64,000 nt of DNA from Ignavibacteriota bacterium (GTDB taxonomy: Bacteria > Bacteroidota > Ignavibacteria > Ignavibacteriales > Ignavibacteriaceae): the NCBI GenBank assembly GCA_013285425.1, contig CP053447.1, positions 2,796,001 through 2,860,000 of the forward strand. Reading direction: 5' to 3'. Positions within the stretch are counted from its first letter, which is position 1; each line of letters begins with the position of its first letter. Below, piece after piece: positions 29,461 through 38,024 of the stretch. The notes beneath the pieces are model-generated. The model did not search any database. It worked only from the letters and a program-made list of their open reading frames with translations, and had not been told where the DNA came from. Both the position numbers and the translations under genes were made by a program.

Positions 29461-29474
29461 AAAGATGTCATCTT
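29461..29474. repeat. Half REP palindrome just after terC
   Basis: AAAGATGTCATCTT, one arm of the REP palindrome, lies 11 bases past the terC stop and directly precedes the tandem array. Confidence 0.6.
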
Positions 29475-29480
29475 GTAAGC

Positions 29481-30029
29481 AAAGATGACATCTTTCAGTA
29501 TGCTATCTGGTTCGTGAAAAGATGTCATCCTTCTGCATTTACTGCACCTTCACTCTCACACTTTACGAATGACTTATCCCAGAGAATCTTCAAAAAACTC
29601 AGGTGCTAAATACTCTGAATTATAAGCAAAGATGACATCTTTCAGTATGCTATCTGGTTCGTGGGAAGATGTCATCTTTCTGCTTTTACTGCACCTTCAC
29701 TCTCACACCTTCTGAATGGCTCATCAGAGAGAATCTTCAAAAAACTCAGGCGCTAAATACTCTGAATTGTAAGAAAAGATGACATCTTTCAGTATGCTAT
29801 CTGGTTCGTGGGAAGATGTCATCTTTCTACTTTTACTGTATTTTCACTCGCACACTATCCGAATGACTCGTCCGAGAGAATCTTCAAAAAACTCTGGTGT
29901 TATATACTCTGAATTGTAAGCAAAGATGACATCTTTTTAAAAAGATGTCATCCTTCTGCATTTACTGCACCTTCACTCTCACACATTCCGAATGGCTTGT
30001 CCGGAGGGCTCTTCAACAAACTTAAGTGC
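29481..30029. repeat. Tandem array 1: about 3.7 copies of a 147-bp REP-containing unit
   Basis: Units start at 29481, 29628, 29775 and 29922, exactly 147 bases apart. Each begins with AAAGATGACATCTTT, a 22-base spacer (CAGTATGCTATCTGGTTCGT and so on) and the opposite arm GAAGATGTCATCTTT, forming a hairpin. Each continues with about 90 bases of conserved non-coding sequence (CTTTTACTGCACCTTCACTC and AGAGAATCTTCAAAAAACTC). The fourth unit has the short-loop hairpin instead. No unit encodes a plausible protein. The units belong to the same family as the array at 30.9 kb and to the solo palindromes at 31.8, 42.1 and 43.2 kb. Confidence 0.93.
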
Positions 30030-30210
30030 ATACATACACAATATTGTTGCTATCAAAATAACATACAAAATCTTATTCAGCGAGCATAATAAAAATCAAC
30101 AATCAATTAGAAATTAAAAAACTAAATCAACTTCCCGATAAATTATTATATTTAAAGAGTGTAGAATATTCTTGTTTTGATTATTAAACCATTAAATAAA
30201 TAAAATAGTT
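30030..30210. other. AT-rich spacer before the MNT antitoxin gene
   Basis: About 180 AT-rich bases without ORF or repeat separate array 1 from the antitoxin gene. It probably holds its promoter. Confidence 0.4.
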
Positions 30211-30510
30211 ATGGATATACTTAGTAAACATAAAAATGAATTGAAAAAATTTTGTGAATCAAACAGGATCAGAAAACTCTCTTTATTCGGGTCTTATTCT
30301 AAGAATACTTTCAGCGATGAAAGTGATCTTGATCTGCTGGTTGAGTTTGAAGACAACGCAAAACCTGGTTATCTAAACTTAGCACGAATGGAAAAGCAGT
30401 TAACAGCTCTTTTGGGAATTAAAACTGACCTCCGAACCGCAGAAGAACTTAGCAGATATTTTCGAGACCAGGTAGTCAAGGAAGCAATCGTACATTATGC
30501 AGCAAAGTGA
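30211..30510 (+). CDS. mntA: MntA-type nucleotidyltransferase antitoxin
   Basis: The 99-residue minimal nucleotidyltransferase has the motif GSX10DXD exactly: Gly27-Ser28, ten residues, Asp39-Leu-Asp41. In the characterised HepT/MntA system this enzyme adds AMP units to a tyrosine of the HEPN ribonuclease toxin and so neutralises it. Here the next gene, overlapping by 14 bases, is the HEPN partner but is cut by a stop codon. The antitoxin has no visible damage. It lies inside the island between the two REP arrays. Assignment to MntA rather than another MNT subfamily rests on the pairing with a HEPN protein carrying RX4HXY. Confidence 0.85.
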   Translation: MDILSKHKNELKKFCESNRIRKLSLFGSYSKNTFSDESDLDLLVEFEDNAKPGYLNLARMEKQLTALLGIKTDLRTAEELSRYFRDQVVKEAIVHYAAK

Positions 30511-30823
30511 TCTTATAAGAATTAAACATATGATTGATGCTGCTGAAGAAGCAATCTCTTTTGCTGAGGGTAAACAAAGAAAAGACCTTAATACAGAGCG
30601 GATGTTAGTGTTGTCTGTAATTAAAGAAATTGAAATAATCGGTGAAGCCGCTTCGAAAATCTCAACTGAAGTAAAAGCTGAATATTCGAATATTCCCTGA
30701 GATGAAATAACAGGAATGCGTAACCACCTTGTTCATAGGTATTTTGATGTTGATCTTGATATGCTTTGGAACACTATCAAACAAGACCTGCCATTACTAA
30801 TCGCGAACCTGAAAAAATTGTGA
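30497..30823 (+). pseudogene. hepT: HepT-type HEPN toxin, interrupted by a TGA codon
   Basis: The frame from the ATG at 30497 reads through 67 codons, meets TGA at 30698-30700, and continues without further stops to 30823 (108 codons). The stop falls in IP*DEITGMRNHLVH where relatives have Trp, so TGG to TGA is the simplest change. The toxin's catalytic and AMPylated motif RX4HXY (RNHLVHRY, Arg75 to Tyr82) lies after the stop, so the translated fragment has no active site. TGA is a normal stop elsewhere in the window (for example hslV), so recoding is unlikely. The upstream antitoxin is intact. Confidence 0.9.
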
Positions 30824-30891
30824 ATTGGTTTCTTCATTAACACAAATTAGTAATCTGTCTTACAAATTAATTTACTTCAACCTTTGTAAGC
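30824..30891. other. Spacer between toxin remnant and array 2
   Basis: About 70 AT-rich bases with no ORF or repeat. Confidence 0.4.
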
Positions 30892-31218
30892 AAAGATGAC
30901 ATCTTTCAGTATGCTATCTGGTTCGTGAGAAGATGTCATCTTTCTACTTTTACTGTATTTTCACTCGCACACTTTACGAATGACTTATCCCAGAGAATCT
31001 TCAAAAAACTCAGGCGCTAAATACTCTGAATTGTAGGAAAAGATGACATCTTTCAGTATGCAATCTGGTTCGTGAGAAGATGTCATCTTTCTACTTTTAC
31101 TGCATTTTCACTCGCACACTTTACGAATGACTTATCTCAGAGAATCTTCAAAAACTCAGGCGCTAAATACTCTGAATTGTAGGAAAAGATGACATCTTTT
31201 TAAAAAAATGTCATCTTT
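30892..31218. repeat. Tandem array 2: about 2.3 copies of the 147-bp REP unit
   Basis: Units begin at 30892, 31039 and 31185. The first step is 147 bases; the second is 146 because one A is missing in the run CAAAAACTC. The third unit consists only of the short-loop hairpin (31185-31218), which ends 13 bases past the transposase stop codon. The array has the same unit and orientation as array 1. Confidence 0.92.
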
Positions 31219-31231
31219 CTGCTTCTACTGA

Positions 31232-31813
31232 TCAATCATCAATTATATAATCATCACCGAAGACTTTACTTTTCATTTCAGTATGATATTCAATAAAATT
31301 ATTTTTCCCTCCAAACCATTCCATCAATTCATCTCTGCAAAGAATTGTTTTGTTATTTCCACACAAAGAATTATATGAACTAAATTTGTACTGAGTTAGA
31401 TCTTTTGTTATTCCGTGATGGACCGGATTAGAGTGGATATAATAAACTGCTGCATAAAAGTATTTCTCATCCTCAATAATTTTTCTTTTAAACCCTCTCT
31501 GAAATAAATTTCCTTTCCTCTTTTCCTGAACATTAATTGACATTGAGTAGGAAATAAAGAACTTTCTGAAGGTTTCACTCACAATACCTGGATCATCATT
31601 TTTTACTCTTCCTAAAATATGGAAATGATTTGGCAATAAGCAGTACGCAAATGTGTCAATAAAATCAGAGAGATATTTCTCATATTGCTTCAGAAAATAA
31701 TAATAATTTTCTTCCTTAAAGAAAATTTTCTCAGTACCATTACCGCGGTTGTAGAAATGGTAGAGTTTGTTTTTATAAAGAGGGATGTAATAATCGATCT
31801 TCTTCATAGTCAT
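31232..31813 (-). CDS. REP-associated tyrosine transposase (RAYT, Y1 HUH family)
   Basis: The 193-residue transposase of the Y1/IS200-like HUH superfamily has the HUH pair in NHFHILG (His63, His65) and the tyrosine region AAVYYIHSNPVHHGI (Tyr124 or Tyr125), followed by YKFSSY. RAYT proteins process REP palindromes in trans and are usually single-copy and domesticated. Its own palindromes lie on both sides (31185-31218 and 31834-31867). I start at the ATG at 31813, with GGTGG upstream; a TTG at 31828 and an ATG at 31807 are alternatives. The nearby palindromes and arrays are its probable substrates; that link is inference. Confidence 0.92.
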   Translation of the reverse strand: MTMKKIDYYIPLYKNKLYHFYNRGNGTEKIFFKEENYYYFLKQYEKYLSDFIDTFAYCLLPNHFHILGRVKNDDPGIVSETFRKFFISYSMSINVQEKRKGNLFQRGFKRKIIEDEKYFYAAVYYIHSNPVHHGITKDLTQYKFSSYNSLCGNNKTILCRDELMEWFGGKNNFIEYHTEMKSKVFGDDYIIDD

Positions 31814-31833
31814 TAATATAACCACCAAAATTT

Positions 31834-31867
31834 AAAGATGACATCTTTTTAAAAAGATGTCATCTTT
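31834..31867. repeat. REP palindrome (short-loop form) upstream of the transposase
   Basis: AAAGATGACATCTTT and AAAGATGTCATCTTT are reverse complements separated by a short AT loop. The hairpin lies 21 bases before the transposase start, and CTGATCAATCA follows both this hairpin and the one at the transposase's other end (31185-31218). Confidence 0.9.
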
Positions 31868-32046
31868 CTGCTGATCAATCAACAATATAGGCGGTAAACG
31901 TTTAACTTTATTTGTTTGGGATTGCATCGGTAACAATCTATTTTTCAGTTAACGATTTTTTACTAAAAAAAATTGTTGCTTAGTCTGTTCTTCAATTTAA
32001 AACATTTGTTACTATTGATGAAGAAATTAGTGATTAAATTTTTATC
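31868..32046. other. Spacer between the transposase hairpin and the M24 gene
   Basis: About 180 AT-rich bases without ORF. It is not similar to the bases upstream of the gene-fragment copy at 28430, so the duplication begins at the Shine-Dalgarno region. Confidence 0.5.
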
Positions 32047-32066
32047 ATTTTTTAAGTGAGGTAAAT

Positions 32067-33260
32067 ATGTCTCTAGAAATAATTAAGGAAAAAGTTTCTC
32101 AAGCCGTTGATATTTTAAAAGAAAAAAATATTGATATGTGGGTTACATTTGTGCGTGAAACAAAAGTTAGTAAAGATCCGATTATGGATATGATTGTCGG
32201 TGACCACTCTACCTGGCAATCTGCATTTATAATTAACAAAGACGGTGATACAACCGCAATTGTTGGAGATATGGAACTTGAGAACTTTGTTAAATCCGGT
32301 GTTTACAAAAATATTATCGGATATCTTAAATCATTTAAAGAACCGTTTATAGAATATGTAAAGAAAAAAAATCCGCAGACTGTTGCAATAAATTATTCTG
32401 TTAATTCTGTTCTTGCTGATGGTCTGACTCACGGAATGTTTACTTTAATGATGGAGTATCTTAAAGGAACCGGATATGAAAATAAAATAGTTAGCTCAGA
32501 AGCAATAATATCAGCTTTGCGCGGAAGAAAATCTGATAAGGAACTAACTATAATGAAGGAAGCAGTTGATGAAACATTGAAGATATTTGATGCTGTTACT
32601 AATTACATAAAACCCGGACTTAGTGAAAAGGATATTGCTGATTACGTTTTAAAGATAACCAAAGGGAAAGGATTTGGTTTAGCCTGGGATGAAGAAACCT
32701 GCCCTGCAGTGTTTACCGGACCAAATCCTTCAAATCCGCATTCAGGTCCAACAGATAGAAAAATTGAAAAAGGTCATTTAGTTAATATGGACTTTGGAAT
32801 TAAGTATAAAGGCTATTGTTCCGATCTTCAGAGAACATGGTATGTTTTAAACGACGGTGAAACAAAAGCTCCTGCAGCAGTACAAAAAGGTTTTGATATT
32901 ATTCGTGATGCAATACAAAAAGTTGCAGATGCAATAAAACCCGGAATTACAGGGGTTGAAATGGATGACATTGCAAGAAATTATATAACTGAAAATGGTT
33001 ATCCTGAATATCCACACGGACTTGGACATCAGGTTGGGAAAGAAGTGCACGATGGCGGTGCAGGTTTATTTCCCCGATGGGAAAAATACGGCAATACGCC
33101 ATTCTTAAAATTAGAAGAGCATCAGGTATTTACAATCGAACCAAGACTGCCTGTTGAGGGTTATGGTGTTTCAACAATTGAAGAAGAAGTTTATATTACA
33201 AAAACTGGATGTGAGTTTATATCAAATCCGCAGAAAGAATTGATATTAATAAAACCTTAA
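32067..33260 (+). CDS. M24 family aminopeptidase P-like (Xaa-Pro) peptidase
   Basis: The 397-residue cytoplasmic enzyme has a creatinase-like N-terminal domain (about 1-165) and a pita-bread catalytic domain. The metal-ligand signature NMDFGIKYKGYCSDLQRTW gives Asp235 and Asp246; the later ligands are in the HGLGHQVG block and the EPRLP and STIEEEVYI glutamates. It removes or cleaves at Xaa-Pro bonds; exact subtype (aminopeptidase P or prolidase-like) is uncertain. Its ATG has AGTGAGG upstream, and this very stretch is duplicated at 28430, so it stands at the right border of the island. It is followed by a terminator. Confidence 0.88.
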   Translation: MSLEIIKEKVSQAVDILKEKNIDMWVTFVRETKVSKDPIMDMIVGDHSTWQSAFIINKDGDTTAIVGDMELENFVKSGVYKNIIGYLKSFKEPFIEYVKKKNPQTVAINYSVNSVLADGLTHGMFTLMMEYLKGTGYENKIVSSEAIISALRGRKSDKELTIMKEAVDETLKIFDAVTNYIKPGLSEKDIADYVLKITKGKGFGLAWDEETCPAVFTGPNPSNPHSGPTDRKIEKGHLVNMDFGIKYKGYCSDLQRTWYVLNDGETKAPAAVQKGFDIIRDAIQKVADAIKPGITGVEMDDIARNYITENGYPEYPHGLGHQVGKEVHDGGAGLFPRWEKYGNTPFLKLEEHQVFTIEPRLPVEGYGVSTIEEEVYITKTGCEFISNPQKELILIKP

Positions 33261-33269
33261 TCAAACTAA

Positions 33270-33303
33270 ATCAGCCTGGCAATAGTGCCGGGCTGATACT
33301 TTT
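33270..33303 (+). terminator. Rho-independent terminator after the M24 peptidase gene
   Basis: ATCAGCCTGGC (33270-33280) pairs with GCCGGGCTGAT (33286-33296) with one wobble, followed by ACTTTTTG. It is nine bases past the stop at 33260. Confidence 0.9.
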
Positions 33304-33444
33304 TGAATCGTAAAAAATCATTAATATTTCCAAATTATCGGTTATTTTTACAAATAAGCAGCTTATCCAATCTTATATTTTCATTAAAAAACACGATAAT
33401 TAAAAGAAAATTAAAACCTTTTTAAGAAAATAAATATTCTTCTC

Positions 33445-33460
33445 TGGAATGAATCTTGCC
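33445..33460 (+). promoter_or_regulatory. Candidate sigma-54 (-24/-12) promoter of the histidine kinase gene
   Basis: TGGAATGAATCTTGCC matches the -24 TGG and -12 TTGC cores with the required GG-N10-GC spacing. It ends 52 bases before the TTG start of the kinase gene. The -24 half is only partly canonical (AA in place of CA). rpoN is present in the window. Chance occurrence cannot be excluded. Confidence 0.4.
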
Positions 33461-33512
33461 AATTATTGAGTGCTTAATCAAGAGAAATTTAATAAAAGTA
33501 TAAGAAATTGAA

Positions 33513-36500
33513 TTGAAAAACGACAACACCTTTGCGAGTGAAAACTCATACGGAAAGGGGGAAATTAAAAATCTTCAGGATTATCTTTTAATTGCTGATG
33601 AACTACCAGTTTTATTATGTCGTTTTAAAAAAGATGGTACAATCTTTTTCGTTAATAACGCTTATTCAAAATTCTCTCATTCAACAAAAGAAAATATTTA
33701 CGGAACTAAGTTCTTTATCGATCCTTCCGAATTTGAGAAATCCGATTCAGTGAAATCCTCTATTAACCATTTTAAAAAACAATACTCGCTTAGACTTGAA
33801 AATGGTTCGGTTTTCTGGATTGAATGGACAATAAATAAGATCAATGAAAAATCAACAAATGATTTTGAATATCAGGCTATTGGTTGGGATATATCCGAAT
33901 ATAAACTTTTAGAAGAACAATTAACTAAGATATCTACTGCTGTTGAGCAGAGTAAATCTACTGTAATTATTACAGACACCAGTGGAATTATTGAATACAT
34001 TAATCCGCGATTTACTGAAGTAACTGGATATACCTCTGAAGAAGTAATCGGAAAAAGCACTCAAATTCTTAAATCAGATAAAGTCGATAAAATAATTTAT
34101 CAACAATTATGGGAAACGATTTCCAGCGGCAGAGAGTGGCAGGGAGAATTACTGAATAAAAAAAAGAATGGAGATTTGTTCTGGGAATTAGTTTCAATTT
34201 CACCAGTTAAAAATTCTGAAAATCAGATTACACACTATATCGCGGTAAAAGAGGAAATCAGCGGGTATAAAAAATCCGGCACACTTGAAAAAGCACTCTA
34301 TCAAATATCACGTGCAGTTATTGATAATGAAAATCTTGATGATCTTTACAGATCAATACACAGATCACTTGGTGATGTTTTACCGGTCGAAAATCTATTC
34401 ATTGCGATCTATGATAAAGAAAGCAATCTATTAAGCTTTCCTTATATGGTTGATGAATATGATGAGCCTTACGAAACTGCACCGCCCGGAAGAGGTTTAA
34501 CAGAATATGTTTTAAGAAATGGAAAACCGCTTCACGTTGATCAGAAAATATTTAAGGAACTGGTTGATGCCGGAGAAGTAGATCTTTTCGGAACTGACTC
34601 ACTTGATTGGATTGGCGTACCGTTAAAGATTGGTAATAATACAATCGGAGTAATAGTAGTTCAGTCCTACAATGAAAATATAAGATTAGGTGCCAGAGAC
34701 TTGAACGTTTTGATCTATGTATCCGATCAGATTGCGCTGGCAATTGAAAGAACCAGAACTCATAATTTATTAAAAAGCAGCGAGGAGAGATACCACTTAC
34801 TTTTTGATAAAGCCGCTGATATTATAATTATTTTAGACCCGCAGGGTAAAGTGCTGGAGCTGAATAATTTATTTGAAGAAGAAACTGGTTATACCAGAAC
34901 AGAATTAATCGGACAAAATATTTTTTCTTCAGAAGTTCTTACTACAAAATCAGCTGTTTCATCCGCATTTTATATTACTAAGATAATGCAGGGTAAAGAT
35001 GTTCCGATCTTTGAAACTGATCTTATAAAAAAAGATGGAAACATATTTACCTATGAATTAAGAGCAGTTCCTATCCTTGAAAAAGATTCTTTAATAGGAA
35101 TTCAGGCGATTTTAAGAAATGTTACAGAAAGGAAAAGAACTGAGGCAAAATTACTTCAAAGCGAAAAGCACTTATCAAATCTTATGTCAAATCTTCCGGG
35201 CATGGCATATATACGCAAATATAATTCTGATTGGATTATGGATTTTGTCAGCCAGGGTTGTTTTGAATTAACAGGATTTATGCCCGATGAGTTGATTCAT
35301 AATAAGGTTGTTACCTATGCTGAACTTATTCATCCCGAAGATAAAGAAAATGTTTTTATTTCAGTTAGAGAAGCAGTGAGAAGTAAAAAACCTTATCAGA
35401 TTGTTTACAGAATCAGAACAAAGAATAGTGGAGAAAAATGGGTTTGGGAAAAAGGCGCTGCACAGTTTTCCCGTAAAGGTAAGGTTGAAACTCTGGAAGG
35501 ATTTATTGCGGACATTTCCAGCAGAATTCAGGCTGAGTCTGCTTTAAAAGAAAATGAAGAGTTATACAGAAAATTAATTGCAACTCTTCCTGACATAGTT
35601 GCAATAACCAATTTAAAAGGAGAATTGGAATTTATTAATGAAGTCGGAATTAAAATGTCCGGCTATCAAAGTTTTGAAGAAATAAAACATAAAAGCTTTT
35701 TAATATTTATAGCTGAGAAAGATAAAGAGCGGGCATTTTTAGATTTCAAAAGAACTTTCGTTAATAGTATCGGACCTCAGATATACACCTTTGAAAATAT
35801 TAATGGTGAACAATTCCTTTTTGAGATACAAAGAGAAATACTAAAATCGATTAACGGAACTCCCTATGGATTGATTTTTTCCTGCCGCGATATAACAAGC
35901 AGAAAAAAAGCCGAAGCCGAACTGGCTCAGTCTGAAGAAAAATACAGAACATTAATTGACAGCATTCAGGATGGTGTGTTTCTCGTGGTTGATGGAAAAG
36001 TTTCCTTTGTAAATCGTGCTTTTCAAAAAATGATCGGATACGATACTGATGAGATTCAAGGACAGCCATTTACTAAATTTGTTGCGCCTGAAGACCTTGA
36101 ACTGGTAACAAAAAACTATAAGCTAAGACAAGAAGGTCAGATTGTTCCGACAAATTATGAATGGCGTATGCTGCATAAAAACAGCAGCAGAGTGTTTGTT
36201 AATATGAGCGCCCGGGTAATTAACTATCAGAATAAGAAAGCTACCATTGGCACTCTTAAAGATATTACTTTACAAAAAGAACTTGAACATACTCTTCTTA
36301 ACCAGAAAAATCTCTTCAAAGGTATTGCAGATGCGGCAAACATACTTTTAACTGAAAGAGATTTTGATATTGCTATCAAGAATACATTAAAATCTTTAGG
36401 CGAATCATCAGAGGTGGACAGAGTTTATATTTTTGAAAATGATTTTGATGAAGAAAAATCCAAATTTTTAATGAACCAAAAATTTGAATGGACAAATGGC

Positions 36501-38024
36501 AATTTCAGTTCCGAGTTAAATAATCCTGATCTGCAAAACTTAAGTTATTTCCCGATGTTTGAAGATTGGTATCCGGTATTAAAAAGCGGTGGCATAATAA
36601 ACAGCCTTATTAAAGATCTTAATCCGGGATTACGTGATTTGTTATCAAATCAAAAGATCAAATCTATTTTACTTGTTCCGATAATGGTAAAAAAAGAGTT
36701 CTGGGGTTTTATTGGCTTTGATTACTGTAAATCCGAAAGAGTATGGAGTGAAAGTGAAATATCTACACTTCAGACAACAGCAGCAAATTTAGGTGCTGTT
36801 ATAGAACGCGAGATTACTAAAAAAGAACTGATTGAGGCTAAAGAAACCGCCGAAGAAATGAGCAAGTTAAAATCCAACTTTTTAGCTAATATGAGCCACG
36901 AACTAAGAACACCGCTTATAGCAATTCTTGGATATACCGAGATTCTTAAAACAGAGATAGAGCATAATGAGTGGAATGAAATGATCTCAACTATTATGAG
37001 CAGCGGTAAAAGACTTCTTGAAACACTTAATCTTATTCTTGATCTTTCTAAAGTAGAGGCTGATAAGGTTCAGGTTAATTATAATGAGCTGAATATTGCA
37101 GAAGAGATTAAGGATATTGTAAACTTATTCGGTCCGGTTGCCCAGAAAAAAAATCTTTATATTAAATCAAAAATTGAATCTGATACAGTGTTGGCAAAAT
37201 TAGATAAAAGACTGTTTCATTCTGTCATTTCTAATCTTGTTAATAATGCCATTAAATATACTGACAAAGGCGGGATTACTATTGAACTTAATGTTCATAA
37301 TAGTAATGGAGGAACCTATGCTATGGTAAATGTTATTGATACGGGAATCGGAATAGCAAAAGAAGATCAGGAAACAATTTTTGATGAGTTCAGACAGGTA
37401 AGTGAAGGCTATAACAGGTACTTTGAAGGTGCTGGTCTTGGTTTAACTATAGCGAAAAAGTTTGCTGAGAAAATGGGAGGCAGCATTACTTTACAAAGTG
37501 AACAAGGAAAGGGGTCAACATTTACAGTTGTATTTCCGGTTGAAGAATCATCATTAAATAATAAAATCAATAATCATCTGCCTGATGAAAATGATCTTCC
37601 GCAGAAAATCGGCAGAAATAAGAAAGTACTGGTAATTGATGATGATTTTTCTTCCAGAAAAATTGTTGAACTGTTTTTAAGAGGTGAAGTTGAAATAGAG
37701 GCAGCATCAACTGATAAAGAAGGTTTAGAGTTGATGAATAAAAATGAATACTCAATAGTTCTGCTGGATATCAGTCTTGGAAAAGGTGCAAGCGGTATTG
37801 ATGTGCTGAGAATAATAAGAGAAAATCCAAAGTTTAAAAACATACCTGTTATTGCGGTTACAGCACATGCAATGGTTGGTGACAGAGAGAAGTTTATTAA
37901 TTCCGGGTTTAATGATTATCTGTCAAAACCATTTGCCAAAAAAGATCTTATTAAGAAAATACGACACTTTATAAGTAACTCTGAAGTAAATCCGATTTCT
38001 GATCAAAACATGCATGGACGCTGA
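33513..38024 (+). CDS. Soluble multi-PAS/GAF hybrid sensor histidine kinase
   Basis: The 1503-residue protein lacks membrane segments. Sensor domains in order are PAS (about 24-140), PAS (about 142-255), GAF (about 265-420), four more PAS (about 425-550, 555-685, 688-805, 810-930) and a second GAF (about 935-1110). The HisKA box has the phospho-acceptor in MSHELRTP (His1129), followed by HATPase with N, G1 (DTGIGI) and G2 (GLGLTI) boxes. A C-terminal receiver (about 1370-1490) has the acidic VIDDD, the phospho-Asp in LLDISLG, a TAHA Thr and the SKP Lys. It starts at TTG (33513); the following ATG is well inside the first PAS. Such kinases usually feed a phosphotransfer protein or response regulator; none is next to it. 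Its 3' end overlaps the aat gene by 22 bases on the other strand. Confidence 0.9.
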   Translation: MKNDNTFASENSYGKGEIKNLQDYLLIADELPVLLCRFKKDGTIFFVNNAYSKFSHSTKENIYGTKFFIDPSEFEKSDSVKSSINHFKKQYSLRLENGSVFWIEWTINKINEKSTNDFEYQAIGWDISEYKLLEEQLTKISTAVEQSKSTVIITDTSGIIEYINPRFTEVTGYTSEEVIGKSTQILKSDKVDKIIYQQLWETISSGREWQGELLNKKKNGDLFWELVSISPVKNSENQITHYIAVKEEISGYKKSGTLEKALYQISRAVIDNENLDDLYRSIHRSLGDVLPVENLFIAIYDKESNLLSFPYMVDEYDEPYETAPPGRGLTEYVLRNGKPLHVDQKIFKELVDAGEVDLFGTDSLDWIGVPLKIGNNTIGVIVVQSYNENIRLGARDLNVLIYVSDQIALAIERTRTHNLLKSSEERYHLLFDKAADIIIILDPQGKVLELNNLFEEETGYTRTELIGQNIFSSEVLTTKSAVSSAFYITKIMQGKDVPIFETDLIKKDGNIFTYELRAVPILEKDSLIGIQAILRNVTERKRTEAKLLQSEKHLSNLMSNLPGMAYIRKYNSDWIMDFVSQGCFELTGFMPDELIHNKVVTYAELIHPEDKENVFISVREAVRSKKPYQIVYRIRTKNSGEKWVWEKGAAQFSRKGKVETLEGFIADISSRIQAESALKENEELYRKLIATLPDIVAITNLKGELEFINEVGIKMSGYQSFEEIKHKSFLIFIAEKDKERAFLDFKRTFVNSIGPQIYTFENINGEQFLFEIQREILKSINGTPYGLIFSCRDITSRKKAEAELAQSEEKYRTLIDSIQDGVFLVVDGKVSFVNRAFQKMIGYDTDEIQGQPFTKFVAPEDLELVTKNYKLRQEGQIVPTNYEWRMLHKNSSRVFVNMSARVINYQNKKATIGTLKDITLQKELEHTLLNQKNLFKGIADAANILLTERDFDIAIKNTLKSLGESSEVDRVYIFENDFDEEKSKFLMNQKFEWTNGNFSSELNNPDLQNLSYFPMFEDWYPVLKSGGIINSLIKDLNPGLRDLLSNQKIKSILLVPIMVKKEFWGFIGFDYCKSERVWSESEISTLQTTAANLGAVIEREITKKELIEAKETAEEMSKLKSNFLANMSHELRTPLIAILGYTEILKTEIEHNEWNEMISTIMSSGKRLLETLNLILDLSKVEADKVQVNYNELNIAEEIKDIVNLFGPVAQKKNLYIKSKIESDTVLAKLDKRLFHSVISNLVNNAIKYTDKGGITIELNVHNSNGGTYAMVNVIDTGIGIAKEDQETIFDEFRQVSEGYNRYFEGAGLGLTIAKKFAEKMGGSITLQSEQGKGSTFTVVFPVEESSLNNKINNHLPDENDLPQKIGRNKKVLVIDDDFSSRKIVELFLRGEVEIEAASTDKEGLELMNKNEYSIVLLDISLGKGASGIDVLRIIRENPKFKNIPVIAVTAHAMVGDREKFINSGFNDYLSKPFAKKDLIKKIRHFISNSEVNPISDQNMHGR

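Noticed and set aside
30698..30700. TGA recoded as Trp in the HEPN toxin
   Set aside because: TGA ends several other genes here (for example hslV and M36), so a simple nonsense change is more likely.
29481..31218. Repeat arrays as CRISPR
   Set aside because: The repeat period is 147 bases and the sequence between hairpins is conserved, not unique spacers; no cas genes nearby.
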